10,000 nt of DNA from Actinidia chinensis (lineage: Eukaryota; Streptophyta; Magnoliopsida; Ericales; Actinidiaceae), in assembly GCA_009663005.1 (NCBI GenBank), contig CM018913.1:19289200-19299199 (forward strand), given 5' to 3'. Numbering within the stretch: position 1 is the stretch's first letter; each line of letters begins with the position of its first letter. The notes beneath the pieces are model-generated. The model was not told the DNA's origin, did no database searches, and was given only the letters and a program-made list of their open reading frames with translations. A program made the position numbers and the translations under genes. Shown here one piece after another: positions 1-7,569 of the stretch.

Positions 1-521
1 ATTCTTTTCAATGATGAGTCTATGTTTGTGAATCTCATACCCCTAGAAATACACGGCTTTGACGTCATCTTAGAAATACACGGCTTTGTCTTTTCATTGT
101 GCTCTCATCGATTGTGAACTTAAACGAGTTGTGTTTCACTCTTTCGATTATTCAGGGCTAGTTTTTGAGGGAGTTAGTATCGGGCCTCCTCTTTATCTCA
201 TTTCTTCTATGCAAGCACGCCATTTAATTCAAAAAAGGAATCGTGCATTTTGTGTTGTGTTATTGACAGACATGTTTCCCCACCATCTTTAGAAGATATT
301 CATGTTATTTGGGATTTTTTTTGATATCTTTCCCGATGAACTACCTGGTTCCTTGGTAGATTAGGAAACTAAGTTTTACATCGATTTAAATTTGGGTACT
401 AAACTCATTTCCAAAGCTCCCTATTATATGACCCCTTTAGAATTGAAAGAGTTGAAAGTTAAACTCCAAGACTTGTTAGAAAAAGGAATCATTCGTCCTA
501 GTGTTTCACTTTAGGGTGCTC
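1..521 (+). pseudogene. Broken Ty3/gypsy pol fragment: protease end, linker, start of reverse transcriptase (Tekay/Del-like)
   Basis: Translation in shifting frames gives, in order, the end of the aspartic protease (GFDVIL at 55-72), a cysteine-containing strand (SFHCALIDCELKRVVF from 89), a linker, then DIFPDELPG (from 323) and the first RT residues ([20 protein letters not shown], about 443-503). This order, and the spacing from the FPDELPG-type motif to the IRPS motif, is typical of chromovirus pol, and the wording is closest to Tekay/Del. In a live element the polyprotein processes Gag-Pol and copies RNA to DNA in virus-like particles. This copy is dead. The frame changes at the duplication at 71-88, again near 270-280, and at an eight-T run (315-322); stops lie at 362-364 and 512-514. 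It breaks off after the RT N-terminus, so the RT catalytic residues are absent. The protease active-site DTG, if present, lies left of the window. The lineage call is by eye. Confidence 0.85.
44..88. repeat. 18-bp direct duplication replacing part of the protease region
   Basis: The 18 bp at 44-61 (tagaaatacacggctttg) recur exactly at 71-88, with nine bases between them. The second copy sits where the coding frame jumps from GFDVIL (frame 1) to SFHC (frame 2). It has therefore replaced the expected protease residues there rather than merely adding sequence. It looks like a local templated insertion from imperfect repair. Confidence 0.8.
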
Positions 522-580
522 TTATGAACCAAATATAGAGAAAATAGCTTATAGAGAAAATCTCCATGTGTGTCTTATCT

Positions 581-586
581 TATATA
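581..586 (+). promoter_or_regulatory. TATA box of the truncated plus-strand LTR
   Basis: TATATA follows cttatct and precedes a CA-rich then GA-rich leader, the usual look of a plant LTR core promoter and the start of its R region. Transcription would be expected to begin roughly 30 bp downstream, near 610-615. Activity is unknown, and most of the upstream U3 is gone. Confidence 0.45.
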
Positions 587-681
587 CACACATACACTAC
601 ACAACGCGCACACACACATGTAGAGAAAGTGAGAGAATGAGAAGAAGAAGAAAAGAGAGAGCTTGGAGAGAGTTCAACCTA
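583..681. repeat. CA-rich then GA-rich low-complexity leader
   Basis: Interrupted CA/TA dinucleotides (583-620) pass into a purine-rich GA/GAA stretch (about 624-680) that contains gagaagaagaagaaaagaga. It sits just after the TATA box, so it would form the start of the LTR transcript. Purine-rich leaders are common in plant transcripts. No coding potential is seen. Confidence 0.6.
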
Positions 682-737
682 AGCTATAAGAAGCCATTGG
701 AAGCCCATCAAGCTTAAAGAGAGGTAAGAAATTAGCT

Positions 738-771
738 TTATATATATGTGTGTGTATGTTGTGTGTATAGG
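738..771. repeat. TA/TG microsatellite-like tract
   Basis: Alternating purine-pyrimidine sequence (tatatatgtgtgtgtatg and then tgtgtgtata) shortly after the splice-donor-like gaggtaag. It is a simple, probably length-variable repeat within the LTR. Confidence 0.6.
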
Positions 772-1109
772 TTTGGAGATTTTTGGTCTTTTTTGGTTTA
801 ATGCACCAAGGAGAGTTTGGGTTTATGTTGGGGGACTCCTTTGAGTCCCAATTGGATAAATCTTAGAGCTTCAAGCTCCACATTGAGAGATTAGAGAGTT
901 GAGATGAAAATTCCCAAATTAAGAATGTTAGGGCATTTGAGAGTAATTAAAACTTAGATCTCTCTTGTTTCATTACTTATTTTCTCTCCATTTTGAGTTA
1001 TCGTTGCCCTTTTTGGAGTATGTTTTAACCCTAGAAACTTTGGAGAGGGTTGGGTTTATTTTTTGGGGAACTTTGGTGAATTTGAGAGTCCATTTTTGCC
1101 GCTGCATAC

Positions 1110-1365
1110 GCCTGGCATTCGAACGCCATACTTAGCATTTGAACGGTCCGAGAGTTTTGCCTTAGTGTTTGAACGCCTCTTTTTGCCTTAGCGTTCGAAC
1201 GACCATTTTTGGCATTCAATCGATAGCCATTTTGCCTTAGCGTTCGAATGCCTCTACGGAGCTTCGAACAGACAGAGAGGGGAAACCTAGCCATTTGCCT
1301 TGGCATTCAAACACCTCTACGGCGCGTTCGAACAGTGACTGTTTAAGACCTAGCGTTAGAATGGT
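1110..1365. repeat. Field of about ten degenerate TTCGAA-centred repeats in the plus-strand LTR
   Basis: The core is ccttagcgttcgaacgcc, largely palindromic around TTCGAA. Clear copies start near 1114, 1134, 1163, 1185, 1234, 1297 and 1323. Weaker ones lie near 1211, 1258 and 1347. Spacing ranges from about 20 to 40 bp, and several copies continue with cctctacgg. Variants such as cattcaaac and gtttgaacg are one transition from the core, consistent with decay of the CpG. A 91-codon opening on the minus strand (1031-1306) is a by-product of this repetition and is not called as a gene. Confidence 0.75.
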
Positions 1366-1417
1366 ATAGCATCAACTCGTGGCCTTCTTGTGGCAATACC
1401 TTAATCTAGACCGATAG

Positions 1418-1465
1418 TCCTATGATAGGGGATGTGAAATATCCTATGATAGGGGACGTAAAATA
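1418..1465. repeat. 24-bp tandem duplication
   Basis: The blocks 1418-1441 and 1442-1465 both begin tcctatgatagggga and differ at two of 24 positions (t/c and g/a, both transitions). A recent slippage-type duplication inside the LTR is likely. I see no function. Confidence 0.8.
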
Positions 1466-2311
1466 AACTAACTATGTTTGGAGACATACTTGGCCTAAAA
1501 AGCCCCAACGTGACCTATATGGTTACTATACTGCATACCCGAAAGGTTATTATGCTTAGTTGTTTCACTTTTTGTATTTACAAATTTACAATACTTATAG
1601 CTTCACAAAGATTTCAAATTATGCTACATTTACAGTCATGAATGTTTCAAGTTCAAAGAAATGCTATACTATGCTTACATGATAGTTCCAAACGAGATAT
1701 GCGTGCTATGATAATGATCCATGGTATTTTCATGTTCATGTATTATTGTTATTCACTAGGCGTATAACTTATGTTTTAAAAAAAAAAATTCAAGAAGCCA
1801 GTCCGAGAAGCCCTAGAAGGAAGTTGCAATGCAGATTTTATTTTTGTGGCCCAAGTGCCTTATGTAGTTTTGTTGATGGGCTAGACCCTTTGCTACGTAT
1901 GTATTCAAAGTAGGCCATATTATGTATAAAAGAAAAAGGAATTTAGGCACGGCCCTGTATGTAATCTACACTTTATAAATTCCAATTATTATGACATTTC
2001 AGTAAATTATGTATCATTGCAAATGATTAGGCACAGGTGTTCAACTAGTTTAATGTAAGTCAGCCTCAGGTAGCTAGGCTGTCGACCAGTCACGTGTCTT
2101 CAACTCGCATAGGCCGGGTTGCGGGGCGTGACACGGGGTATGTCGGTTGAGTACCTTCTTTAAAGGTAAAAATATATGGTACATAGGCATATACATACAA
2201 AATCTTTTCAAAAGATTCTTATCTAATCTATGGGTTTGATTTGCTTAGCATAACATAATTTCATGCATATATCGTAGCATAAAAGAATAATTTACTCTAT
2301 TTTAGAGATTA

Positions 2312-2325
2312 AGGTTACTTACCTT
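2312..2325 (-). promoter_or_regulatory. Splice-donor-like site in the R/U5 region of the minus-strand LTR
   Basis: On the minus strand the sequence reads caaggtaagtaacc, with AG|GTAAGT matching the plant 5' splice-site consensus. It lies about 170 bp before the proposed LTR end. The plus-strand LTR has a comparable gaggtaag. It could serve splicing of the leader of the LTR transcript, but no acceptor is identified. Confidence 0.3.
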
Positions 2326-2482
2326 GCTTGCATAGATATTGTGTTACCCTCGTTCATCGTGTCCTTGGGCTAGTCGGATTGATTTTTATATGTTTTATTT
2401 ATTGACATGATTAGTATTAAGACATTTGCTTAAGTGTTTACAATGTATTTAAGTTTATTTACCAAGTACTAGGCTAATCGGG

Positions 2483-2670
2483 ATGTTCGATTGTTCAAAA
2501 ATTGGGTTCTGTAAAGCCTCAATCAGTTGGGGAAATGTTCAACCAGTTGAGAAAAAAATATTCAACCAATCGAGCATCATCAGTAGCTTAAAACAAAAAG
2601 TTCAATTGGTTGAGAAAAAATGTTCAATCGGTTAGATAAAAAAGTTCAACCGGTACAATTGAAAAAAATC
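2483..2670. repeat. About six degenerate copies of a 22-bp repeat centred on AACCGGTT
   Basis: The unit is approximately gttcaaccggttgagaaaaa. Best copies start at 2537, 2600, 2622 and 2644, with weaker ones at 2483, 2517 and 2560. The pairs 2600/2622/2644 are spaced exactly 22 bp. The core ttcaaccggttgaa is palindromic, and copies vary mostly at its CpG (accagt, attggt, atcggt). It sits in the R/U5-like part of the minus-strand LTR. Confidence 0.65.
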
Positions 2671-2693
2671 GAGAACTCAGTTTTTTTGGCTGG

Positions 2694-2731
2694 AATTCCA
2701 AGCCTGTTTTGGGCCATCTAACCTTGGAATT
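2694..2731. repeat. Perfect 9-bp inverted repeat with a 20-bp loop
   Basis: aattccaag at 2694-2702 pairs exactly with cttggaatt at 2723-2731. A hairpin could form in RNA from either strand. No T-run or other terminator feature follows, and no role is assigned. Confidence 0.4.
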
Positions 2732-2947
2732 GGAAAAATATTATTTCAAGAAAACGTGTAGGTATTTGAAGTAGTTATTTAACGACACTTGAATCAATAC
2801 TAAAGGTTTTCGTATGAGGGAGTTTTGGCCAAAATACTAACGGTAGTTTTTAAACAAAAACATGACAGAGTTTCATACTTCACATAAGATCCTAAAATGG
2901 CTTTCTTGAGTCATATTTTCATGGTATTTGAATTGCTTAATTATATA
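2732..2947. other. Unique LTR-like sequence without genes
   Basis: AT-rich single-copy sequence between the inverted repeat and the first recognisable array monomer. I find no reading frame of note, no repeat and no promoter. It is placed in the minus-strand LTR only by position. Confidence 0.4.
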
Positions 2948-3061
2948 TTTCTATTGACTATCATACTTGATTGGATAGACTATGCTAGTAGGCTCGAATA
3001 CGTCTTTCCACACATCCAAATATTAAGGTAAAAAAAATACTTTAAATTTCAATGTATGGAC
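2948..3061 (-). repeat. Truncated M monomer at the left edge of the array
   Basis: It begins within the monomer at ctattgactatc and continues gattggatagactatgctag. It then lacks the usual gggatgcctgggcccaactact and resumes at ctcgaatacgtctttcc. It ends with the aatttca...ggacaacgtgaatg block common to all monomers. The missing segment distinguishes it from every other copy and marks the U5-side end of the array. Confidence 0.75.
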
Positions 3062-3345
3062 AACGTGAATGCTATGCCTTGGTAATTTGTAGAAGTAGCA
3101 TTAACAACATTACTTGGTAATTTGGTTTGTAGAGTATGTCTTTATTCGCCCATTGATTTTTCATAGGCACCATTAGATTGACCACTAAATTTTGATTAGA
3201 TGTACCACGTGAATGTGATGCCTTGGCCTAAGTGAAGGCCACTCTTATATAAAGATCCACCATCCGAAATAGTAATAGGTTCTCACTTTTGTAGGACTAG
3301 CCAAAATAGTACCAGAATTTCTTTGGATGGACAACGTGAATGTCA
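3062..3345 (-). repeat. D repeat, copy 1 (diverged monomer with TATA box)
   Basis: This is a longer relative of the M monomer. It shares gtagaagtagcatt (3089) and a gattagatg...ccacgtgaatg block. It adds cattacttggtaatttgg, a ggcctaagtgaaggcc dyad (3225-3240) and tatataaag (3246-3254). Of the five D copies it is the one nearest the proposed U5, so its TATA box is the best placed to drive the LTR transcript on the minus strand. Confidence 0.75.
3246..3254 (-). promoter_or_regulatory. TATA box in D copy 1; equivalents in D copies 3, 4 and 5
   Basis: cttatataaag reads TATATAAAG on the plus strand and TATATAAG on the minus strand, so it could serve either direction. The LTR orientation favours minus. 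Equivalent intact boxes lie at 7736-7744, 8581-8589 and 9385-9393. In D copy 2 (near 6109) it is altered to tatgtaaag. Each is flanked by the same cctctt and gatccac, so the box belongs to the repeat. Confidence 0.45.
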
Positions 3346-5924
3346 CCTTTTTCTTTCAAATTTTATAAATCGATAAAAATTAGTTAGTACCATTTGTGAT
3401 ACTTTGACTATTTCAAATTATAATTATAGAATTTTTGTAAAAGTAGCATGGATAGTTTTGAAATTGTTTTGTTTTACGAGGTGTAACTCTATTGACTATA
3501 GGACTCGATTGGATGGACCTTGCTAGAAGGTATGCCTGGGCCCAACTATTCTCCAATATATCTTTCCACACCACAAAATATTGAGGTAAGGAAAAATGCT
3601 TTAAATTTTACTAGATGGACCACGTGAATGCCACCTTCTTTGTATAACATTTATACGTTGGTACCAATTAGTTATATCTATGTGTGATACTTCGTCTATT
3701 TTAAGTTATAATTATCTAATTTTTGTAGAAGTAGCATTGATAGTTTCGTAGTTAGTTGGTTTTGCGAGGTGCAACTCTTCTGACTATCGGACTTGATCAG
3801 ATGGACAATGCTAGTATGGATGCTGGGGCCCAACAACTGTCGAATACGTATTTCCACTCCTCTAAATATTGAGGTATGAAAAAATGCTTTAAATTTCATT
3901 GGATAGACCACGTGAATGCCAGAATCTTTGTACAACTTTCATACGCCGGTACCACTTAGTTATTGCCATGTGTGATACTTTTACAATTACAAGTTATAAT
4001 TATTGAATTTTTGTAGAAGTAGCATTGAAAGTTTCGTATTGTTTGGTTTTGCGAGTTATAACTCTTCTGACTATCGGACTCGATTGAAATGACCATGCTT
4101 GTATGGATTCCTTGGCCTAATTACTCTCGAATACATCTTTCAACATCTCCAAATATTAAGGTACAAAAAAAAGCTTTAAATTTCATAGGATGGACCACGA
4201 GAGTGCCATCTTCTTCGTACATCTTTTATACATCGGTACCAATTAGTTATTGCCTTTGTGTGATAATTTGACTATTTCAAATTATAGTTGTTGAATTGTT
4301 GTAGAAGTAGCATTGATAGTTTCGTAATTAGTTGGTTTTGTGAGGTGTAACTCTTCTGACTATCGGACTTGATCGGATGGATAATGCTAGTATGGATGTC
4401 GGAGGCCCAACTACTCTCGAATACGTATTTCCACTCCTCTAAATATTGAGGTACGAAAAAATATTTTAAATTTCACTGGATGGATCACGTGAATGCCAGA
4501 TTCTTTGTACAACTTTTATACGACGGTACCACTTAGTTATTGCCATGTGTGATACTTTTACTATTACAAGTTATAATTATTGAATTTTTGTAGAAGTAGC
4601 ATTGATAGTTTCGTATTGTTTGGTATTACGAGTTATAACTCTTCTGACTATCGGACTCGATTGAATGGACCATGCTTGTATGGATTCCTTGGCCTAACTA
4701 CTCTCGAATGCATCTTTCAACATCTCTAAATATTGAGGTACAAAAAATGCTTTAAATTTCATAGGATGGACCATGTGAATGCCACCTTCTTTGTACAACT
4801 TTTATACGTAGGTACCAATTAGTTATTGCCTTTGTGTGATAATTTGACTATTTCAAATTATAGTTGTTGAATTGTTGTAGAAGTAGGATTGATAGTTTCA
4901 TAATTAGTTAGTTTTGCAAGGTGTAACTCTTTTAACTATCGGACTTGATCGGATGGATAATACTAATATGGATGCCTGGGCCCAACTACTCTCGAATACG
5001 TATTTTCACTCCTCCAAATATTGAGGTACGAAAAAATGCTTCAAATTTCATTAGATGGACCATGTGAATGCCAGATTCTTTGTAGAACTTTTATACGTCG
5101 GTACCACTTAGTTATTTCCATGTGCGATACTTTTACTATTACAAGTTATAATTATTGAATTTTTGTAGAAGTAGCATTGATAGTTTCCTAATTGTTTGGT
5201 TTTGCGAGTTGTAACTCTTCTGACTATCGGACTCGATTGAATGAACCATGCTTGTATAGATTCCTTGGCCTAACTACTCTCGAATACATCTTTCAACATC
5301 TTCAAATATTGAGGTACAGAAAAATGCTTTAAATTTCATAGGATGGACCACGTGAATGCCACCTTTTATGTACAACTTTTGTATGTCGGTACCAATTAGT
5401 TATTGCCTTTGTGTGATACTTTGACTAATTCAAATTGTAGTTTTTAAATTGTTGTAGAAGTAGCATTGAGAGTTTCGTAATTCTTTTATTTTGCGAGGTG
5501 TAACTCTATTGACTATCGAACTCAATTGAATGGACTTTGCTAGTAGGGATGCCTGGGCCCAACTACTCTCGAATACATCTCTCCATACCTCCAAATATTG
5601 AGATACGAAAAAATTCTTTAAATTTCATTGGATGGACTGCATGAATGCCACCTTCTTTGTACAACTTTTATAAGTCAATACAAATTAGTTATTGCCATGT
5701 GTGATACTTTGATTATTTTAATTTATAATTATCAAATTTTTGTAGAAGTAGCATTGATAGCTTCGTAATTATTTGGTTTTGCGAGGTGTAACTTTATTGA
5801 CTATCAGACTCGACTGGATGGACCATTCTAGTAGGGATGCCTGGGCCCAAGTGCTCTCATCTACATCTTTCCATACCTTCAAATACTGAGGTAAAAAAAT
5901 GCTTTAAATTTCATTAGATGGACC
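3346..5924 (-). repeat. Main tandem array of 288-bp M monomers (about nine copies)
   Basis: The landmark gtagaagtagcat or a close variant occurs at 3437, 3725, 4013, 4301, 4590, 4877, 5165, 5454 and 5742, giving steps of 287-289 bp. Each monomer then holds a tgactatcggactcgattgg block, a tgcctgggcccaactactct-like block, ccaaatattgaggta, and aatttcattggatggaccac followed by gtgaatgcc. Copies fall into types A, B and C by shared variants. Short open frames inside (for example 4089-4271 plus, 3696-3935 minus) do not recur intact between monomers and are not called. The period and order suggest growth by unequal crossing-over, inferred to have happened within an LTR U3. Confidence 0.9.
3725..5453 (-). 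repeat. Higher-order repeat: three A-B dimers of 576-577 bp
   Basis: Dimers occupy 3725-4300, 4301-4876 and 4877-5453. A copies share acttgatc, cgtatttccactcct (cgtattttcactcct in the third), gccaga.tcttt, ggtaccacttag and ttactattacaag or close variants. B copies share ccatgcttgtat, gattccttggcctaa, catctttcaacatct, ggtaccaattag, tgcctttgtgtgat and gaattgttgtag or close variants. The flanking monomers at 3437, 5454 and 5742 are of a third type (C), with ctattgacta and atgcctgggcccaa. Variants alternate in phase, so the unit that multiplied last was the dimer. Confidence 0.85.
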
Positions 5925-6210
5925 ACATAAGTGCTATGCATTGGTAATTTTTAGAAGTAGCGTTAACAACGTTACTTGGTAATTTAGTTTGTAAAATATG
6001 TCTTTATTTGCTCATTGATTTTATATAGGTACCATTAAATTGACAAAGGAACTTTGATTGGATGTACCACATGTATGCGAAGCCTTGGTCTAAGTAAAGG
6101 CCCCTCTTATGTAAAGATCCACCCGTCAAAATAGTAACATGTTCTCACTTTTGTAGGACATGCCAAAATAGTAATGGAATTTTTTTCGATGGACAAAGTG
6201 AATGCCACCT
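5925..6210 (-). repeat. D repeat, copy 2 (decayed TATA box)
   Basis: Same order as D copy 1, but with tttagaagtagcgttaac at 5949-5966. The dyad is altered to ggtctaagtaaaggcc (6087-6102) and the TATA box to tatgtaaag. It follows the last M monomer of the main array after only 209 bp, the same shortened M-to-D step as in the right array (210 bp). Confidence 0.8.
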
Positions 6211-6400
6211 TCTTCTTTCAGCTTTTATAAGCCGGTTAAAAATTAGTTACTGCCATTTGTGGTACTTTGACTATTTCAAATTATAATTATAGAATTTTTG
6301 TAAAGGTAGCATGGATAATTTCGTAATTATTTGGTTTTACGAGGTGTAACTTTATTAAGTATATGACTTGATTGGATGGACCATGCTCGTAGATATGCCA
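6211..6400 (-). repeat. Partial M monomer cut by the inserted element
   Basis: Normal monomer order (gtaaaggtagcat at 6300, then ttattaagtatatgac and gattggatggaccatgctcg) is followed to about 6399, where similarity stops at atgcc. Integrase sequence of another element begins within about 15 bp. Confidence 0.8.
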
Positions 6401-6420
6401 CCTTGTGAATGCCACCTTGT
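6395..6420. repeat. Junction duplication between array and inserted element
   Basis: atgccaccttgt occurs at 6395-6406 and again at 6409-6420, with two bases between. The array itself carries gtgaatgccaccttct, and the integrase reading begins with cacctt. The join therefore lies in a stretch of shared sequence, consistent with microhomology-based end joining. No classical target-site duplication is visible. Confidence 0.6.
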
Positions 6421-7192
6421 TTGGCATTGTTTGTGGAAGTTGGCAAATACCAAACTGGATTTCAATAGTGCCTACCACCCCCAAACAAATGGTCAGATTA
6501 AGGTGGTAAATTGTTCTTTGGGAAATTTATTACGCAGCTTGGTAGGCGATCATGTGAACGGATGGGATTAACAACTAGGTCAAGCAAAATTTGCCTTCAA
6601 TCACTTTGTTAGCCGTAGCACTGGGTTTTTCCCATTCTAGATTGTTTATGATTTTGTTACTCATTCACCACTTGACTTAGCCCCTGTTCCAGATTTGAAG
6701 AAAGTTCATGGTAAGGAGGAGGATTTTATTAAACAACTACAGCAGGTTCACGAAGCAACGCGATAGAATTTATTGAAGTCCACTACCAAGTATAAGCAAC
6801 AAGATGACAAGAAGTGGCGTTTGGTGGAATTCGAGGTAGGGGACTATGTTTGGACTGTTCTTACCAAAGATCATTTTTCAATTAGGGAGTATAATAAACT
6901 AGTTGCACGGAAGATTGGGCCCTTAGAGATCATTGATAAGATTAATCCCAATGCTTATCGTGTGAAATTACCGACCCATATTCGAATTGCTAATGTGTTC
7001 AATGTCAAGCATCTCATTCCTGTGGCAAACAGTAGTATTGATGAGGATTCTAATTCGAGGACAAATTCTTTTCCAGCTGGGTAGGATGATGCAGATAGTA
7101 TAGCCCTTGCATACATGGAGCACCGGGATAGATGTTTGATGAGAAACGACCCAACTAGCAAGACTCACCGCTATACTGTGACATACACTTGA
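6411..7192 (+). pseudogene. Integrase C-terminal half of a second Ty3/gypsy element
   Basis: One frame runs the whole length. It shows the end of the catalytic core (SAYHPQTNGQ at 6467-6496), a helical middle part, FEVGDYVW (from 6830), and a GPF/Y-type C-terminal module (GPLEIIDKINPNAYRVKLP from 6917, FNVKHLIP to about 7021). A hydrophilic tail follows to a stop at 7190-7192. Integrase inserts the DNA copy into the host chromosome in the nucleus. The expected catalytic glutamate, after HPQTNGQI, is lysine (6500-6502). Stops at 6569, 6638, 6764 and 7082 break the frame, with no frameshift. The N-terminal half and the first two catalytic aspartates are missing. Wording differs from Tekay and no chromodomain is seen. 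The lineage is left open among other chromovirus-like groups. The ATG at 6368 lies in array sequence and is a chance fusion. Confidence 0.88.
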
Positions 7193-7569
7193 TTTTTGGC
7201 AAATTTCACAGTTTAGGCATCGAAAAGGGCAATTTTGCTATTTTAAGAAAGATTTGTTTCCTTCATAAATTGGAACATATAATTCCGGTTTAGGCTAGGT
7301 TTTTGGGTAGATGATTTTTTGCGTATCTAGAATCTAGATTTAGTCCTAATTTGATTTTTTCCTTTTTTGGTAATTTTTTTAATTTTCTAATTTTTGGATT
7401 TAATTTAGTAATTAGGATTTTTGGAGATTATAAGTATTGTAATGACCTTCGTCATAAGTAGTTTTTTTGACTAATAATATTACAAAATATTTCAAATAAT
7501 TAGTTTCTTTTATTGCATTGTGTGTGTTTGCTTAGATTAGCTTTTACCCATCACGTTATCCCTGCATCA
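7190..7569 (+). mobile_element. Short 3' LTR (about 380 bp) of the inserted element
   Basis: It follows the integrase stop and is T-rich and non-coding. Proposed ends are tgat at 7190 and atca at 7569, a perfect 4-bp terminal inverted repeat including the TG...CA rule. A TATA-like tataag lies at 7429-7434, and aataatatt near 7472-7480 could be a poly(A) signal region. Immediately after 7569 the sequence returns to D repeat (cttggtaatttg). No clear polypurine tract precedes 7190, so the left end is less sure than the right. Confidence 0.55.

Larger units (their letters stand above)
522..2133 (+). mobile_element. 5'-truncated Ty3/gypsy LTR (end of U3, R and U5), Tekay-like
   Basis: The right end reads gggttgcggggcgtgaca, a terminus often seen on Tekay/Del-type chromovirus LTRs, with the expected final CA at 2132-2133. 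No canonical TG start (TGTAAC type) is visible near 522, and only about 60 bp precede the TATA box at 581, so most of U3 is missing. A splice-donor-like gagaggtaag lies at 719-728. The interior is non-coding and holds dinucleotide tracts, a field of TTCGAA-centred repeats and a 24-bp tandem duplication. No primer-binding site follows 2133, so this is a 3' LTR or a solo LTR. As it has the same strand as the pol fragment that ends at 521, I infer one element deleted internally. The right boundary is firmer than the left one. Confidence 0.6.

Noticed and set aside
1031..1306. 91-codon open frame on the minus strand
   Set aside because: It lies within the TTCGAA repeat field; its internal repetition (NAK, TLRQN) mirrors the DNA repeat. 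No domain, and position and composition do not suggest a gene.
2134..2160. Primer-binding site after the plus-strand LTR end
   Set aside because: The sequence cggggtatgtcgg does not match the initiator-methionine tRNA site (tggtatcagagc type) expected after a 5' LTR, so 522-2133 is not treated as a 5' LTR.
2694..2731. Rho-independent terminator
   Set aside because: Perfect stem, but AT-rich and without a following T-run, and the context is eukaryotic.
3696..4271. Short open frames in the array (3696-3935 minus, 4089-4271 plus)
   Set aside because: They fall in tandem monomers and are not kept open in the corresponding frame of other monomers, so there is no sign of selection for protein.
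3346..5924. Stand-alone centromeric satellite
   Set aside because: The array grades into an LTR edge with a polypurine tract at 9545 and includes TATA-bearing D repeats, so an LTR origin is preferred. A satellite derived from such an LTR is not excluded.
6287..6484. Minus-strand 65-codon frame across the array/integrase border
   Set aside because: It crosses the junction of two unrelated sequences and is antisense to clear integrase.
6955..7168. Two minus-strand frames opposite the integrase C-terminus
   Set aside because: Antisense shadows of the integrase reading, which is supported by family motifs on the plus strand.
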